64,000 nucleotides of DNA, taken from assembly GCA_029449245.1 (NCBI GenBank), contig JANATF010000013.1, positions 1,550,001 to 1,614,000 on the forward strand. Reading direction: 5' to 3'. This DNA is from Mortierella alpina (Eukaryota > Mortierellomycota > Mortierellomycetes > Mortierellales > Mortierellaceae). The position numbers were made by a program, and so were the translations under genes. How positions within the stretch are numbered: position 1 is the stretch's first letter; every line of letters starts with the position of its first letter. Positions 43,254 through 55,384 of the stretch are shown piece by piece. The notes beneath the pieces were generated by a model, which searched no databases, was not told where the DNA came from, and was given only the letters and a program-made list of their open reading frames with translations.

Positions 43254-46200
43254 ATGACCACTGCAACGGCATCCACATCGACACCGCCGTCGACATCCGC
43301 GAGCCCCACCCCCTTGTCTTTGGCATCCGGGCCCACCGCAAGGGCTTCGAGACACGACCAGTCCACGGTCCACCCGAGAACAGGTACCAAAAATATCCAT
43401 TTAGAGCACCAATGGCAATGCACATCCAAAAAAACAGCCGAATACCACACACACACACACACACACACACACAGCAACAAAACGCGCATAAGCAGCAATT
43501 GAACAATCACGCAGAATGCGGCACACACCAGACACCCACCAGACACACACCGGACACAACAAACAAACACACCACTGCTGCTTGCAGCGGCAGTGTCATT
43601 CATGGCTGCATTAGTCGCCGCATGGACTGCACTTGGCCTCATAGTTCCTCATCAGTTCACGTCCAGAAAGGGAGGCAGGAAAGAGAACCAAGAAAAAAGA
43701 AAGGGTCATCTTGACCGTTTTTTATTTTCGATATAATTTCTCATCCGTTTTTTCTTTTGTCCCTCTCTGTGCCGCTTTGCCCTCTTTGCTCTCTTACTGT
43801 TTTCGCTTTGCATCTGCTTCTGCATGCACTTCGCCAACATCGATGCAGACAAGAGTGTTTCCACACCCTCCATCCGGTCGCCGTCAAGAACGCCCTCGCA
43901 GCAGCGACAGCCCACACCAGAGTCTCCGAGGAAATGCACAGCTTGCACCAAACGTCGACCACATCACCACCACAGCAACAGCAACAACAACAACACACCT
44001 GACTGCCAGCATCAGCAACAGCAACAGCACCAGCAACACATCTCCTTTGGCCGCCCCGCGAGACCGCTGCAAGGCCGCGCCTCGATGGATCAAGACGAGC
44101 CTATCCGACGGCCGCGGGGCAACAGCAGCAGCACGGCTGGGTCCAGGAGCTCGTCCACTGCAAGCTCATCGTCCTCTTCCTCCAACAGCGCGTCGTCGTC
44201 CTCACGCACTCCTCTAGACCGAAGGCGACCGCTGACCACCACCCCCCACACTGCCGCTGTAGCAGTGCCCCCAGCGACCGAGCGACCGCGATGGGTAGGC
44301 GCCTGGTCCACCTCGACCCCTTCCTCCACATCCACATCCTCGCCCGCTGCCTCGCCCTCCACTGGTAAAATCACCAGTTCCCCTTGCCCCTCTGCCTCGG
44401 GCCATGCAGGCCAGCAGCAACAGCAACAGCAACAGCAACGACGACAGTCCTTTTCTTCAAGGAGCTCCATGGCCGATCATGGGGTCGACACCAGTAAAAG
44501 AAACAGCCGTCATGTACGAAAACCACTCGAGGAACCTTTATCGGCCCCGTTTTCGCCGTCTGCCTTGAGAGCACGGGTCACTGCCTCGACCTCTTCATCC
44601 TCGTCACAGCTATCGACTGCTGCAACAGGAGCAACAACAGCGACAATATCAGGAGCAAGGGATGAATTAGATCAACACCAAGGAAGGGAAAAAAAGAACC
44701 CGACCAAATTTGCAAGGGGTCGGTCAGCATCGATGGCAGCATGTGCAAAGGAGCAGCAGCAGCCATTGCCACTACAAGAACAGCAGCAGCAGCAGCGTCA
44801 CGGGAGACTTGTGCATGAACCTCGCCAACATTCTCGTCATCTGAGCACAGATATCAAGGCTAAAGACAAGCCCATGCGGAGGGGCACGGTGGGTGACCAG
44901 CAGCAGAATGTCAGACGGACCGCACAGACGGAAAAGAGCAACTCGCTCGTCAGCCAGGGTCAGCAGCAGCAGCAAAAGAGGGAACAATGCATGCAGCAAG
45001 ATGCACTTGTACGTAGTTGTCAGGGGAGCTCATCCACAATCACGACTGACAACCTGAGCAAAGACTGTAGTCCACACGAGACCGAGGACGAGGCGTGTCA
45101 AGAAAAGGGAGTGCCAACGCCAACGCCAATGCCAATGTCAATGCCTATGCCTTTGGTGCAAGTAGCCATCTCCGTCACGCCTGCAGACGAGCCCACGCCT
45201 CCTCTTTGCTCGCCACCTCCTGTACAGACCTCGCCTGCGTTGATTCGAAGGTTCCTGACCAAGGAGGTGGTCGCTGCTGCATCCGCACCCAACGCTGTAG
45301 CCATTGCACAGCCTTCGACGCCCAAGACCACAATCGCCCTCTCATCGTTCGAGACCTCAACGCTGACACAGGAATGCACCTCAACAGCAGCAGCATGGAG
45401 CCCAAGCGGTGATCGAGGCCCCATGTATCCCTCAGGTATTCAGCATCAAGTCGAGTGTGCGACCGCACCATTGTCGAGCGCTGTCCTTGACCCAGTATCA
45501 ACCTCCATCACCACTCGACCTCCGATCGCTCCCATGTCCAATCCTCAACTCTCAGCCGCTCAAATCATGGTCTCGAGGATCGTGGAAAAGAACAAGCGCA
45601 GACGCAGTCTTGGTGATCTCGTGAACATCATGTCCAAAAAGACCCACGGCTACATCCCACACGCGCGCACAAGCAGCAGCAATAGCAGTGGTGTTCATCA
45701 GCAAGATACGACGGCCACTGATACCAAATTCGCAGGACGACGATCCGTCTCGGAGACTCCCTGTAGCCCTACACGCGTTTCGACTCTCGAGTCCTTCCCT
45801 AAGCATTCCTCGACCTCGAGTCTTCGGATCCAGTACCTCAGAGACTTTTTCCGCTCCGGATCCTCCACAGCAGCACATGCACGCTCAGCCTCGGTGGCAG
45901 AAGTGTTGATCGGACGAGGTGGGACAACGTTGCTGCATTAGATTTGCGCGAGTAATGGAAGGGATAGCGGTTGTTGAGAGGACGTCTGGGCGGATGTTGA
46001 TTATGTCAACGCCTTCGTCCATATCTTGTGGGGTGGGAGAGGGTTCCACATTGTATACCAATCCTTTGAGGGCTAACGGACAAATCACTCGCTATTGATG
46101 ACAGAGACCAGCCGGCCTGATCATGGGAATATGAGCGAGGAACGGCGGCGAGATCTTACTGCGCCCGCCATTGATACCACCCGCCAAGCGGCAGCGGACA

Positions 46201-47219
46201 TCTCTCCCATGGACGGGCCTCATCATCGCACCTCAGAAAGCGCCTCCTCTAGTCGCCGGAGTTCATTTATGGCACTTCTACCAGGCCTTGCTCGGAACCC
46301 ACCTAGGCTATGGGTCACAACTGCTGCAGCTTCTGGTCAAGACTCGAATCCAGGAACGCCCCTGAGCCGGTCGACGCGACAGCACAGTTCTGAGGACAGT
46401 TCCCAGTTCTCCTCCTCATCAAGAACCCACTCCAATACGTCTTCTGCGTGTCCGTCGCCCGTCTTGGGCAGGATCCACGCTGATCCACATTGCTCCTCCC
46501 ATGCTGACTTTGATGCATCAGGCTCCCGGGATCAGATGTTGACCCTGCCACGGCCAGTCTATAGCCTTGCTCAGCGTGGACAAGACTTCTATACCGGTGG
46601 ATCCGAGCGGCCGTCGCCTCTACCCTCGTTGACATCTGTCAACGCGATCTGGAAAACCCAGCCGGTGCAGGGCAATTATATGCAAGACGAGAGTTATCCT
46701 TCGCAAGAGCCCAACAACTGTAATAGCAACGGTAATAGCAGCGGTAGCGGCAGCAGCAGCAGCAATGACAGTCGCCATGGTACAAGTGTTCATGTTCCCA
46801 ACAATGACAACGACCAGCAAGCCTCGTCAGCGGGCACCCTCGAGACCACGGGGCGCTGGCCATGGGCTCAATTGGATAAGGACAAATGGAACACGACCTT
46901 CCTGTCTGCCCACCGAGGATTGCTGCTGCTTCCTCCTACCTACTCACCCGCGGACGAGATGGGCGACCCACTGGCAGCGTTTAACCAAAGTGGCCGTCCA
47001 CAGAGTATACTCGGGGCTGGGGGCAGCAGCCTGGAGGATGGGAACTGTCTTCACCTGCGCTTTGGCGGAGCGGCAACGAGCCTGGAGAGCACGAGCCTGG
47101 CCGGGTCCAGGATGTCGGCGAACGTCTACTTTGAAGACACTCTTGGGCAGACGCCCTACAGCAATGGTCTCTACGGGTCCCAGATCAATAGCAAGCAGCA
47201 GCCAGCGGGCTTTGTGTGA
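43254..47219 (+). CDS. Ser/Gln/Pro-rich disordered protein, unknown function
   Basis: Exons: 43254-43383, 43849-45918, 46105-47219; phases 1 and 1 agree at both junctions, total 1104 residues. The product is mostly low complexity: Ser runs, several CAG-encoded poly-Gln tracts (around 44410-44440, 44775-44800, 44965-44985), His/Asn stretches and many S/T-P dipeptides. A more ordered segment has IVEKNKRRRSLGDLVNIMSKKTHGYIP, and later blocks such as RRSVSETPCSPTRVS look like phosphorylation sites. One CxxC (KCTACTKRR) lies near the start of exon 2. The C-terminal part has a GRWPWAQLDKDKWN segment. The second junction is less certain; 46105-47219 could be a separate gene. A regulatory or scaffold role is only a guess from composition. 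Confidence 0.6.
43446..43473 (+). repeat. (CA)14 microsatellite in an intron
   Basis: Fourteen uninterrupted CA units within the first intron of the Ser/Gln-rich gene. Confidence 0.95.
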
Positions 47220-47397
47220 GACAGCATCTTTGTAATATAAAAATACCAACTTTACACCTTCACTTTTATTGTTGTTACTGTACATGACGGACGCGTACAA
47301 CACCCGCACCATCGCTTCGTCGCCTCCCTATTTTCCCTTTCCCTAATCTCCATCCTCTCGCCTTTCGATCGAACCGCCATTTGCCGAGCGATCAAGA

Positions 47398-50300
47398 CTA
47401 GGCTGTGATCTCATTGACCTGCGTCGTGCTCACGTTCTTGCTACTGCCGTCTGCCATGCGGATGATCGACTCGACGCTCTGGTTCGACTCCTGCAGCCTG
47501 CTCCTCATCAGATCGTGGTCTTGATCACTCCCACTCGTGCGTCGGCTGACATGTCCACTTCCATAGATACCCTGATGTGAGTATCTTGGCTGAACGACCG
47601 TTTCGGGCTCCTCATCCTCATCCTCATCCGCAAGGAACGCGGGCATGCCATCGTCAAATCCACGTCCCAGCTCCCGGATATGATCTGCCACCTCGACCTG
47701 TTGCTTTGCAGACTGCAGGAGTGGCTCCTCTAGGGATGTGCCAAACACGGCCCCATGCGAGGTTCCGTCCTGTTCCGTCCTGATTCTGCCCAGGCTTCGT
47801 CGGTGGTGAAGGCTGCCAGTGGAGCCACTGCTGGCAAGACTGCTGAGGTTTGAAGACGAACTGCGGCTCAAATGACCATCGCTGGAGTGGTGTCGTAGTT
47901 CATGTCCAATTTCACTATTGCTTGACTTGTGCTGGATCGTTGACTGCTGGTGTGTAGTGGGCGGTGTCGCCCCAAAGCCGCCCTCTTCCTCCTCCATGGC
48001 CGCAAAACCACCAAATTCTTGGACCCCGTTGCTATGCTGACTTAGACCAAGCTGTGAGTGGTGATGGTGATGGCTGCGTTGCTCCAGCAGCTCTGTAGGC
48101 TCATACGAAAATGAAAAGTCCCTGTTGTTGAGCAACTCCGAGTCCTGTCCAATGTGGATCATGCCTCGCACAGGAGGTGAATCGGGTGTGGAAGAGAACA
48201 TCCTTAGAGACCGTGATCCCGATTGGGAGCGAATAGAGTGCGAGGGTGCAGAGTAGGACTGTTCAGAGGACGTCTGCTCACCAACACTTGATGCTGGAGG
48301 CGAGCCGTCCTCGGCTTGCTTCGAGGTTTCTTGACTGCGATGATGCTGCTCTCCTCTTGGCATGTCCATTCCGTTGCTCGAAGACGAGGGATTTTGATTG
48401 TCAGATTCCGAAGCGTCTGGTGATGCCACATTCATATCCAGCGCCTTTGTGCTTGGGTCCGAGACCAAGCCTTCTTTCTCTGGGTTGACCGTTTCAATGT
48501 CGCTGGTTGATTCCTGGGGGCCTTTCGACTCGGCATTAGGACCCTTGCTCGGGTGACCGACGGCCAACGATTTCACCCCCAGCTCAGGTGTGGGCGTGCG
48601 CGTGTTGGATTCCTTTCCCTCGTCGGAGTCCTCGTTCGGAACGTTCGCGCTGCTTGGAGCAGAGGAGGTACTCTGAGGGACCGTGCCATGCTCCAAAGTC
48701 GTTGCCGGGGTGGTGGTCTCCTTGGCACTTTTGTTCGCTTCAGAGGTTGCAACCTGGGCCGCATTTGCCGCCACCGCCACCGCCGCTGTCAGGACAGCCG
48801 CCTTTGTCATCAGGGACTCTTTGGATTCTGAAGAGGATGCCTCTCCAAACAGATGGCGATCTCTTGGTGTCGCATTGGTTTGATTCCGTGCCGTCGAGAA
48901 GGGATTGGCCTCGTGGTATCCATAAAAGTTGGACATGATAGCCTCTGGTTGCGGAGTGCTTGCTCCTGTTGCTCCTGGAGCGGATCCAGACGTTGGGATG
49001 ATGGGTGTTGGAGGTAGGATGGAGAATATGGACGAGAATTCGTCTGTTGTTGGATAGGTACAGTAGGGATCTGGGCCTTGCGTTGTCATCTAGAGCGTTA
49101 GGAAGGCAAGAGCTTAGAAATTAGGTGTTCTCTCGAGCAACTAACGCTAGGACTCTACGCGGATGATAGCTCGCTCACATACCGGTTCTAGAATGAGATC
49201 ATTGAGACCTTTCTGGGCAATTCTTTCATAAATATCGACTTCGGCCCGCACAACGGTGGATGTCTTTTGGAGGATCAACTGTAGATTGGACTGTTCACTC
49301 TCCAGAGTGCCAAAGTAATATCCCAATTTGATGCGCTCCAGTTCGTCGACTTGCATGGTCAGTGTTGTCAATGCCTGTCGGAACTGCAAGAGATCTAATG
49401 GAGAGACGGGAGCACTTGGTTAGCATGCAGCAAACGTTTAGCGACAAGGCAGGGACTGATTAGGTCAGGTTGACCGAGGACGAGGCGGTCAGAGCTGGGG
49501 AACGTAGCACAGGCGACAGCGCCCAAGGAGGACATGAGAAATGGTCTAGGGGGTGAGTGTGAATTGTGTCCAGGTGGAGGGCGGGTGATGAATTGAAACT
49601 GAGGAGAGGCGAGGCGAGAAATAGGAGTGTGATCGGGTCTATTTGGCAGACGGTGTGCTGACAGCAACACGCGCCTAGCTCTCCAGCACACCATTCATGC
49701 AGTGGAGGGATGAAAGATAATTGTCCTGTCCTGCGAAATCGGAGGAGCGAGCGAGCGAGAGAGGGTGCGCCTAAACTGGTCCGGGGGGGGGAGTGTCCAA
49801 GGGTCTTTCGCGTCCCCGGCGTGCGCAAAGGGATCGGTGTGTAACAGCATCTCGCCCGCCAGCTTCCGGTCTAAATGTGTGCTTTGTCAGGATAACGAGG
49901 GGACAACAACACGTTCAGAGCCCTCGGCGATGTCGTGCCCTGAAGTGGCGTGTTGGTGTCATGGGCCACCTTCCTGTTGTCCGCATCGATATCAGAATAA
50001 CCCCAGTGTGTTCGAGTTGATGTGTGATAGAGAGCGAGAGAGAGAAAGAGAGTTGGCAGGGCCAAAGCTGAGGTTGAAAAAACAAAAAAAAAAACGAACA
50101 AGGTTCCCACCGTTGGGACAACATACACACACGGCCGTACAGTAGCCCATGGCATTGTGATATGCTAGGGCGGGGTGTGGACGAACGGGCAGGCCGCAGT
50201 GGTCATGCACGCTGCAAGGTGATCGCATAAGCAGTGAGGGAAGAGGAAGCATGTTCGAGCGGACATCCCTCATCCCACGCAGCCCTCCCGTCAACAAAGC

Positions 50301-51123
50301 CCCGTTTGGATGCTTGGATCGCGGGAGGATCGCTGCAGAGAATGATCCTTGGGGAGGCCCAAAATAAACAACAATTGAACAATGGAATCACAGAAGAACA
50401 GCACTTGCCTCGCTGTCGCTTGCGGCCATTCTGCATCGACGTCGCCTCGGTCTCCTTGATCTTTTGGCTCATCTCCCTCATCGACCGCTCGTACTGGGCC
50501 TCACTTGCTTCGATGTTGGCCTTGTGTGTGTCGAGGTGTTGGAGCAGCGGAATCTCGAACTGCTTGTACAGGGTGTCGCTCTGTTTCCGATAAAAAGGTT
50601 GTAGAGAAAAGAGTCGTCAGATGGGCTGCATACCATAAGCTATCCTCTGAGAGGCAGCAGAACAGTCCTCGGCTCGTTCTTCTCTTACCAGAATCTGGTG
50701 GTGGTTCGACATGAGGTAATGGAGTCCAGCAGCCGCTTGTAGACTAGAGCCTAGCACGAGCACGAGCATATTCGAACACAGGAGGGTTAAGAGGGAGGGT
50801 CAGGGTTGCGCGCAAACACGACAGCTTGCAAGTGGCGTGGCTTCGGAGAGTTGCTTACAGACGTTGGTGGGGTCGCGAACAGCCGCTTTGGAATGGGCAA
50901 TCTTTTCGAGCGCGTAGCCAAAGTTGGCGGCAGCCTTGGAGAGCGCAAGCATCTGGATTCGGTAGGCCTTTGCGTTGGTGAGCAGCAGCTGGAACATGTC
51001 GACAGAGGCCTGCTGGTCCTGGCGGGTGATGATGACGGCTGGGCGGCCCATGCGACTTGTGTCAGGGCCCGAGAAGGATGGGTTGAGGGTGGTGGGGTCG
51101 ATTAGCGAGACGGTCGACAGCAT
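47398..51123 (-). CDS. IVY1: BAR-domain protein, Ivy1-like
   Basis: Ivy1 is a yeast vacuolar inverse-BAR protein that binds phospholipids, Ypt7 and Vps33. Exons: 51123-50859, 50750-50689, 50580-50409, 49394-49183, 49089-47398; phases agree, total 800 residues. Residues 1-237 form a long helical bundle (SKAAANFGYALEKIA, SDTLYKQFEIPLLQHLDTHK, QYERSMREMSQKIKETEA, FRQALTTLTMQVDELERIK, ERIAQKGLNDLILEP), which fits a BAR fold with the family's KGLND...LEP end. The last 563 residues are one exon: Ser/Gln/His-rich, disordered, with poly-Ala near the start. Intron 3 is about 1 kb and appears to use a GC donor (AG|GCAAGT at 50408). A CTAAC sits just before the last acceptor. Confidence 0.75.
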
Positions 51124-52037
51124 AGTGGAGTAGGATCGCCCGATGGACGGTGGTAATCAGCAGGGGATGCGTGTGGGACAGGTGACAGCAGGGAACAGCA
51201 GAGTCAAGCGGCGTGTGGGCAGTAGGAGCGAGTCGAGGAGGATGGGTGTGGTGTTGAGGATGGTGCTGCGGAGGAGTGTTGAGGAGGAGTGTTGAGGAGG
51301 GTGGTGTCGCGAAGGTCGACAGCTAGGAAGGGACTACGAGGAAGGGAGAGGCTGCGAGGATGGGACAGCAAAGGACAGCAAGGACTGCAAAGGACTGCAA
51401 AGGAGGGCGGAGTGGAGGACAGAAAGAGAAAAAAAAGAGAAAAGAGGACAGAGACAGGAGGGAGTTAAAAAGGGGACACGTTGGGCTACACACATCCGAC
51501 TACAGCTGTGGTGCGAGCCATGGACCACACTCGCACTCACCCACGCACTCACGCTTACTCACTCACTCACTCACTCACTCACACTCCCACAGGGACCACA
51601 GGACCAGGGGCCCTGGATGGACACGCTCCTGGCTATGCTGTACGCGACTCGTGCGTTGCGCGACTCCTTGCTGTGCCCACACGCGGCAGCTGGGCCTGGC
51701 CAGTGCTGGAGCCAATCAGGCGGGCTTGCCACATGGCCAGGGCGGGCTCTTGGGCGAGGCCACGCCGCTGCGTAAGTCACTCGCTGCTCGCCATGCCATG
51801 GACATGGATGGATACATGCACATCCACGCAGCACGTCCATGGCTGTCTGCCTGTCCTGGCTTGCTGCCTTTGCGGGCAGTCTCCAGATGCTGCCCTCTCT
51901 CGAGTCCATGCGCAGGGTCGATCGCAGCCAGTCTGCCGGTCTGTCATCTGGATATATTACGTTTTGTTGTATATTATCGGTCCCCTGGTCTCGTTCCCTT
52001 CTTCACTCCCGTCGACATCCCGCATTCTCATGGCACC
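51124..52037. promoter_or_regulatory. Divergent region between IVY1-like and F-box genes
   Basis: A 0.9-kb gap between opposite-strand starts. Includes (CACT)n at about 51553-51590 and repeated gttgaggagga words at 51250-51300. An open frame runs through it in phase with the F-box gene, but its composition is simple-sequence. Confidence 0.45.
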
Positions 52038-54080
52038 ATGCCGCAAGATTCCTCGCCCTGCAACAAGGTCCTGCTCATCCAGGAACTCCAGGACCTCATC
52101 CGCTCCAAACTGCCATTCCGCGACATCAAGACATGCACCCTTGTCTGTCGCCAATGGAACAGGTACACAACATCCTTCCTCACCAAGCAACACACACACT
52201 ACTCTCTCACTCCTCCACCACTATCACTACCACCACGTACTGACCACCACCTCTCCCTTTGCTTCGTCATTTTTCTTAGTCTCTTCAACCAGTTCCTCTG
52301 GACAAGGGTAGAGCTGCATGAGCACGACCGGGGCAAACGAACCATCCTCCGGCGCCACGGCCACTGCGTCGTCTCACTCAACTCTGTCCACGCAGACAAA
52401 AAGACACTCCGGTTCATCCGAAAGTACTGTCCTTACATCCAACGGCTGTCCCTTGAGATGGACCACCGCTCTGCCTGGATTCACTACGACTACCTGGACG
52501 ACTTCTTCACTCGCGTGCCCCACCTCACCACCCTCCAGATCCGCTTCGATGCCTTCCAGTTCAGCCCAGCCATGTTCTACAGCCTCTCGCGTCTGCGCAA
52601 CCTCACCTGCTTGACCATAGACGTCTTTCATGCCCAGCACCACTCCTCGTCCTCGAGACACTATCACCCAGACGCCCACATGGCCATCCTCGACTGCTGC
52701 CCTCAGCTGCAGGAGCTTGTCGTCTGCGGACTGTTCCTGGAACCACCACGGACTGCAACCCAACCCACGCAAACACCTTTTCATCAATGGGTAAAGCGGA
52801 CACTTCAGCCACAAAGGACACATCCACACGCAACGGAAGCTGCGCAAGACCCGCGCCACGCTAGAACTTGGTCGTCTGCCAGTCTTCCAATCCATCGACT
52901 GAGCCGGAAACTGCTAATGACTCAGGCACACGTCAGCGAGGACATCAGCCATTTACCGACTGTCGACAAGTCAGTGATAAAGGAGACATACAGGATACAA
53001 AGACTGGACTTTCGGTCCAAGCGGATGGACGACAATGTGTTTTGTAGCTTGATACGCCGCTGTCCACTGCTGGAGCAACTGAGCCTGGAGGGCGTCTGGT
53101 TCGGTATCAGCGTCAACAGCTGGACCGCCTTATCCGAGAGCTGTCCTCGCCTGACGACATTGGACATACGCCACAGCGATTCAGGCCACTCGCTACCCAC
53201 CATCGAGACCTGGTTACCAACCATCGAGACCCTGACGGAGTTCTTCCCACGGCTTGAGGATGTGACGATGCGTGCCATTGAGTTTCACAGAGATCCGGAT
53301 CTTTCAACACTCGGCACACACCTTCAGCAGCTCGAGGAGCAGCATGGAGACAGGCGTGCACTCAAACATATCCATTACTCGGGAGCCATTCGACGACCAC
53401 TCAAAGTGCTGTTGGACGTTGTCACCCAGATTCACACGGTCGAATCCCTCACAGTAGGGTTCACGATCGACGCCATTCGACCCGTGGATGAGGGCCAAAA
53501 GCCGCCGCTCGAGCTCGACAAGCCTTGGATCTGTCAGGACACACTGGTCCACCTGGATCTCATCTCTGTTTCGTTTGCAGACTGGACCCTGTTTGGCCAG
53601 TTCTTTGAGCATGTCCAGCAGCTCACCAAGCTGAAGTCACTCTGGATATCGATCAGCCATGTTCGGGAGGCGCGCGGCATCTCTGCTTCAGCTCAGCACG
53701 CCACCCCTCTGACACCCACACACCAGCGCCTCTCCTACACCTCAGACAGCGGATCGATCGCGTGGGTCGACCCGTCCTCCGTGTCTCTGCCTCTTCTTGA
53801 ACAACATCAACATGTACAAGGCTCGTCCAGTGTTGACAACGGGAGCAAAACGAGACCGCCTGGCTCGTTCTTTTGGTTTCAGACACTCGAAATACTCCGG
53901 ATCGGGATGGCATACTACCTGAACAATAGGCAATGGTTCGAAAGACCCGTCGTCTTTGAGGAGGTCGTGTATGTGCTTCAGGGGACCCCTGCCCTCAAGC
54001 GGTTGGATCTGAAGCACATGTCCGAGTCCGGTGTCGTGAAACGACTCTCGACCCAATACCCCAGGATTGCATTCTCTTGA
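52038..54080 (+). CDS. F-box protein with LRR-like repeats
   Basis: Exons: 52038-52162 and 52280-54080; the junction agrees in phase and rebuilds a continuous F-box: LLIQELQDLIRSKLPFRDIKTCTLVCRQWN then SLFNQFLWTRVEL. Total 641 residues. The remainder has irregular leucine-rich repeats (IQRLSLEMDH, LTTLQIRFDAFQF, LEQLSLEGVWF, LTTLDIRHSD, LKRLDLKHM), the presumed substrate-binding solenoid of an SCF ubiquitin ligase. The 117-nt intron is a multiple of three with no stop, so an unspliced transcript would encode a 39-residue insertion inside the F-box. The long open frame back to 51360 is rejected as coding. Confidence 0.8.
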   Translation: MPQDSSPCNKVLLIQELQDLIRSKLPFRDIKTCTLVCRQWNRYTTSFLTKQHTHYSLTPPPLSLPPRTDHHLSLCFVIFLSLFNQFLWTRVELHEHDRGKRTILRRHGHCVVSLNSVHADKKTLRFIRKYCPYIQRLSLEMDHRSAWIHYDYLDDFFTRVPHLTTLQIRFDAFQFSPAMFYSLSRLRNLTCLTIDVFHAQHHSSSSRHYHPDAHMAILDCCPQLQELVVCGLFLEPPRTATQPTQTPFHQWVKRTLQPQRTHPHATEAAQDPRHARTWSSASLPIHRLSRKLLMTQAHVSEDISHLPTVDKSVIKETYRIQRLDFRSKRMDDNVFCSLIRRCPLLEQLSLEGVWFGISVNSWTALSESCPRLTTLDIRHSDSGHSLPTIETWLPTIETLTEFFPRLEDVTMRAIEFHRDPDLSTLGTHLQQLEEQHGDRRALKHIHYSGAIRRPLKVLLDVVTQIHTVESLTVGFTIDAIRPVDEGQKPPLELDKPWICQDTLVHLDLISVSFADWTLFGQFFEHVQQLTKLKSLWISISHVREARGISASAQHATPLTPTHQRLSYTSDSGSIAWVDPSSVSLPLLEQHQHVQGSSSVDNGSKTRPPGSFFWFQTLEILRIGMAYYLNNRQWFERPVVFEEVVYVLQGTPALKRLDLKHMSESGVVKRLSTQYPRIAFS

Positions 54081-54375
54081 AATTCGTACTGCCAGCAATA
54101 TATATGTAATATCATTAAGCGACCATGGTGTTACTTTTTCTTTTTTCATGTTATTTTCGATGCTATCGTGATAGAGGGAAGGGAAGGAAGCTAATATATA
54201 CAATTGGTAGGCACCTTTTTTTTTTTATCCCTGTTATTCTTGGCACAAAAAGAAGGGCCAAGGATGGGATGTGGAATTGACGTGTCCAAAAAAAAGTCGA
54301 GGTCTTGTTCATCATGAAAATAAGCGCTTTTTGGTTGAACCACACTCGCTTCGACGCTTTGTAGAGGACTCGCCT

Positions 54376-55384
54376 CTAGTACATTCCTTCCTGATCCACC
54401 ATACCGACATTTGGGTAGCGCCTCCTTGCTGGACGAATGGTGAACGATTCGCTCGTGTGGCCATTGTAGTCGTACAGGTGGAACTTGCCCCTGGAGAGCT
54501 GCAGATCAAGCGTGGTGGGGATGGTCCACAAATACGAGTCCCCGCCGGGAGGAACCTGACCAAACGCCGAGATCTTGGTCGCTCTGTTGTCACAGTACCG
54601 CTCCTCGTCTGGCCGCGATCCCTGGCAGGCTCGTGTTGTGTACTCGAGGTAGAGCATTGTGCTGTTGCTGTCCTTGACAGAGAGCGCTCGGTCTGGAAAC
54701 GAATAGCAAAAGAGTGGAAGTGGTATGATGTTAAAACAGTTGTACAAATATCAGGGGGAGGGGGTTGAAGTTATGCAGGATGTTTGGTATGCGCCATTGT
54801 CGGTCAGTTGGGGAGGAAAAGGGGTGACTTTGCAACCCAACTACAGTAACAGCTAGAACCACAAAACAAAAAGCCCTTTGAGCGAGCAGAGAAAAAGAAA
54901 GAAAAGAAAGGGACCTAAACAGTTGACTCCTTGGGATTATGTGACCACAAAAGAAACGCCAAAAAAAAACCAAAGCCGCATTCTCATGATCGTGTATAGA
55001 GAGCGAAAGAGTGCAGCAAACATGCGCAAAATAAAATCAAGGAGAGGGAGGGAGGAGGTGGAAGAGGATGATGACGGCGGGGATGCGACAGAGAAGGAGC
55101 AAGGGAGTTCCAACGGGCCGAAAGATTAAAAAAGGGCGGGATGGATAGGAAGCAAGCCCACAGAAAGGTCGTATATACGTACTGAATCGGATACTGACAG
55201 TGTCGCCGAGTGACCAGGTGGTCGAAGCTTTGGGGCTAGTGAAGAAGTCGGAGCCCTGCTGAGCAGAGACAAGGGTGGGTGCTGTGGCGGCGAGCACAGC
55301 CAGGGATGCGAGCAGGATCGAGGAGATCGAGCGCGTCCAGGACGAGGACGCTGGCCTCGACGATGAAGTGTGGTGATATGTCAT
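54376..55384 (-). CDS. Secreted KRE9/KNH1-like Ig-type domain protein
   Basis: Exons 55384-55183 and 54692-54376 agree in phase, total 172 residues. A hydrophobic segment at about 20-41 (SSILLASLAVLAATAPTLVSA) after a Ser/Thr-rich lead is the signal peptide. The mature part opens FFTSPKASTTWSLGDTVSIRF, the standard start of the fungal Ser-Thr-rich membrane-anchored (Kre9/Knh1) domain, followed by VKDSNSTMLYLEY and FHLYDYNGHTSESFTI. No C-terminal hydrophobic GPI signal is seen, so it is probably secreted or wall-retained. Kre9/Knh proteins act in beta-1,6-glucan and wall assembly; the role here is inferred. The 490-nt intron is long for this window. Confidence 0.75.

Noticed and set aside
43208-43642. 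Minus-strand ORF of 144 residues with Cys/Val repeats
   Set aside because: It is the antisense of a CA microsatellite intron and exon 1 of the Ser/Gln-rich gene.
51360-52037. Extension of the F-box ORF upstream to give about 906 residues
   Set aside because: The added part is simple sequence (SLTHSLTHS-type repeats) and fits promoter DNA; the F-box itself starts shortly after ATG 52038.
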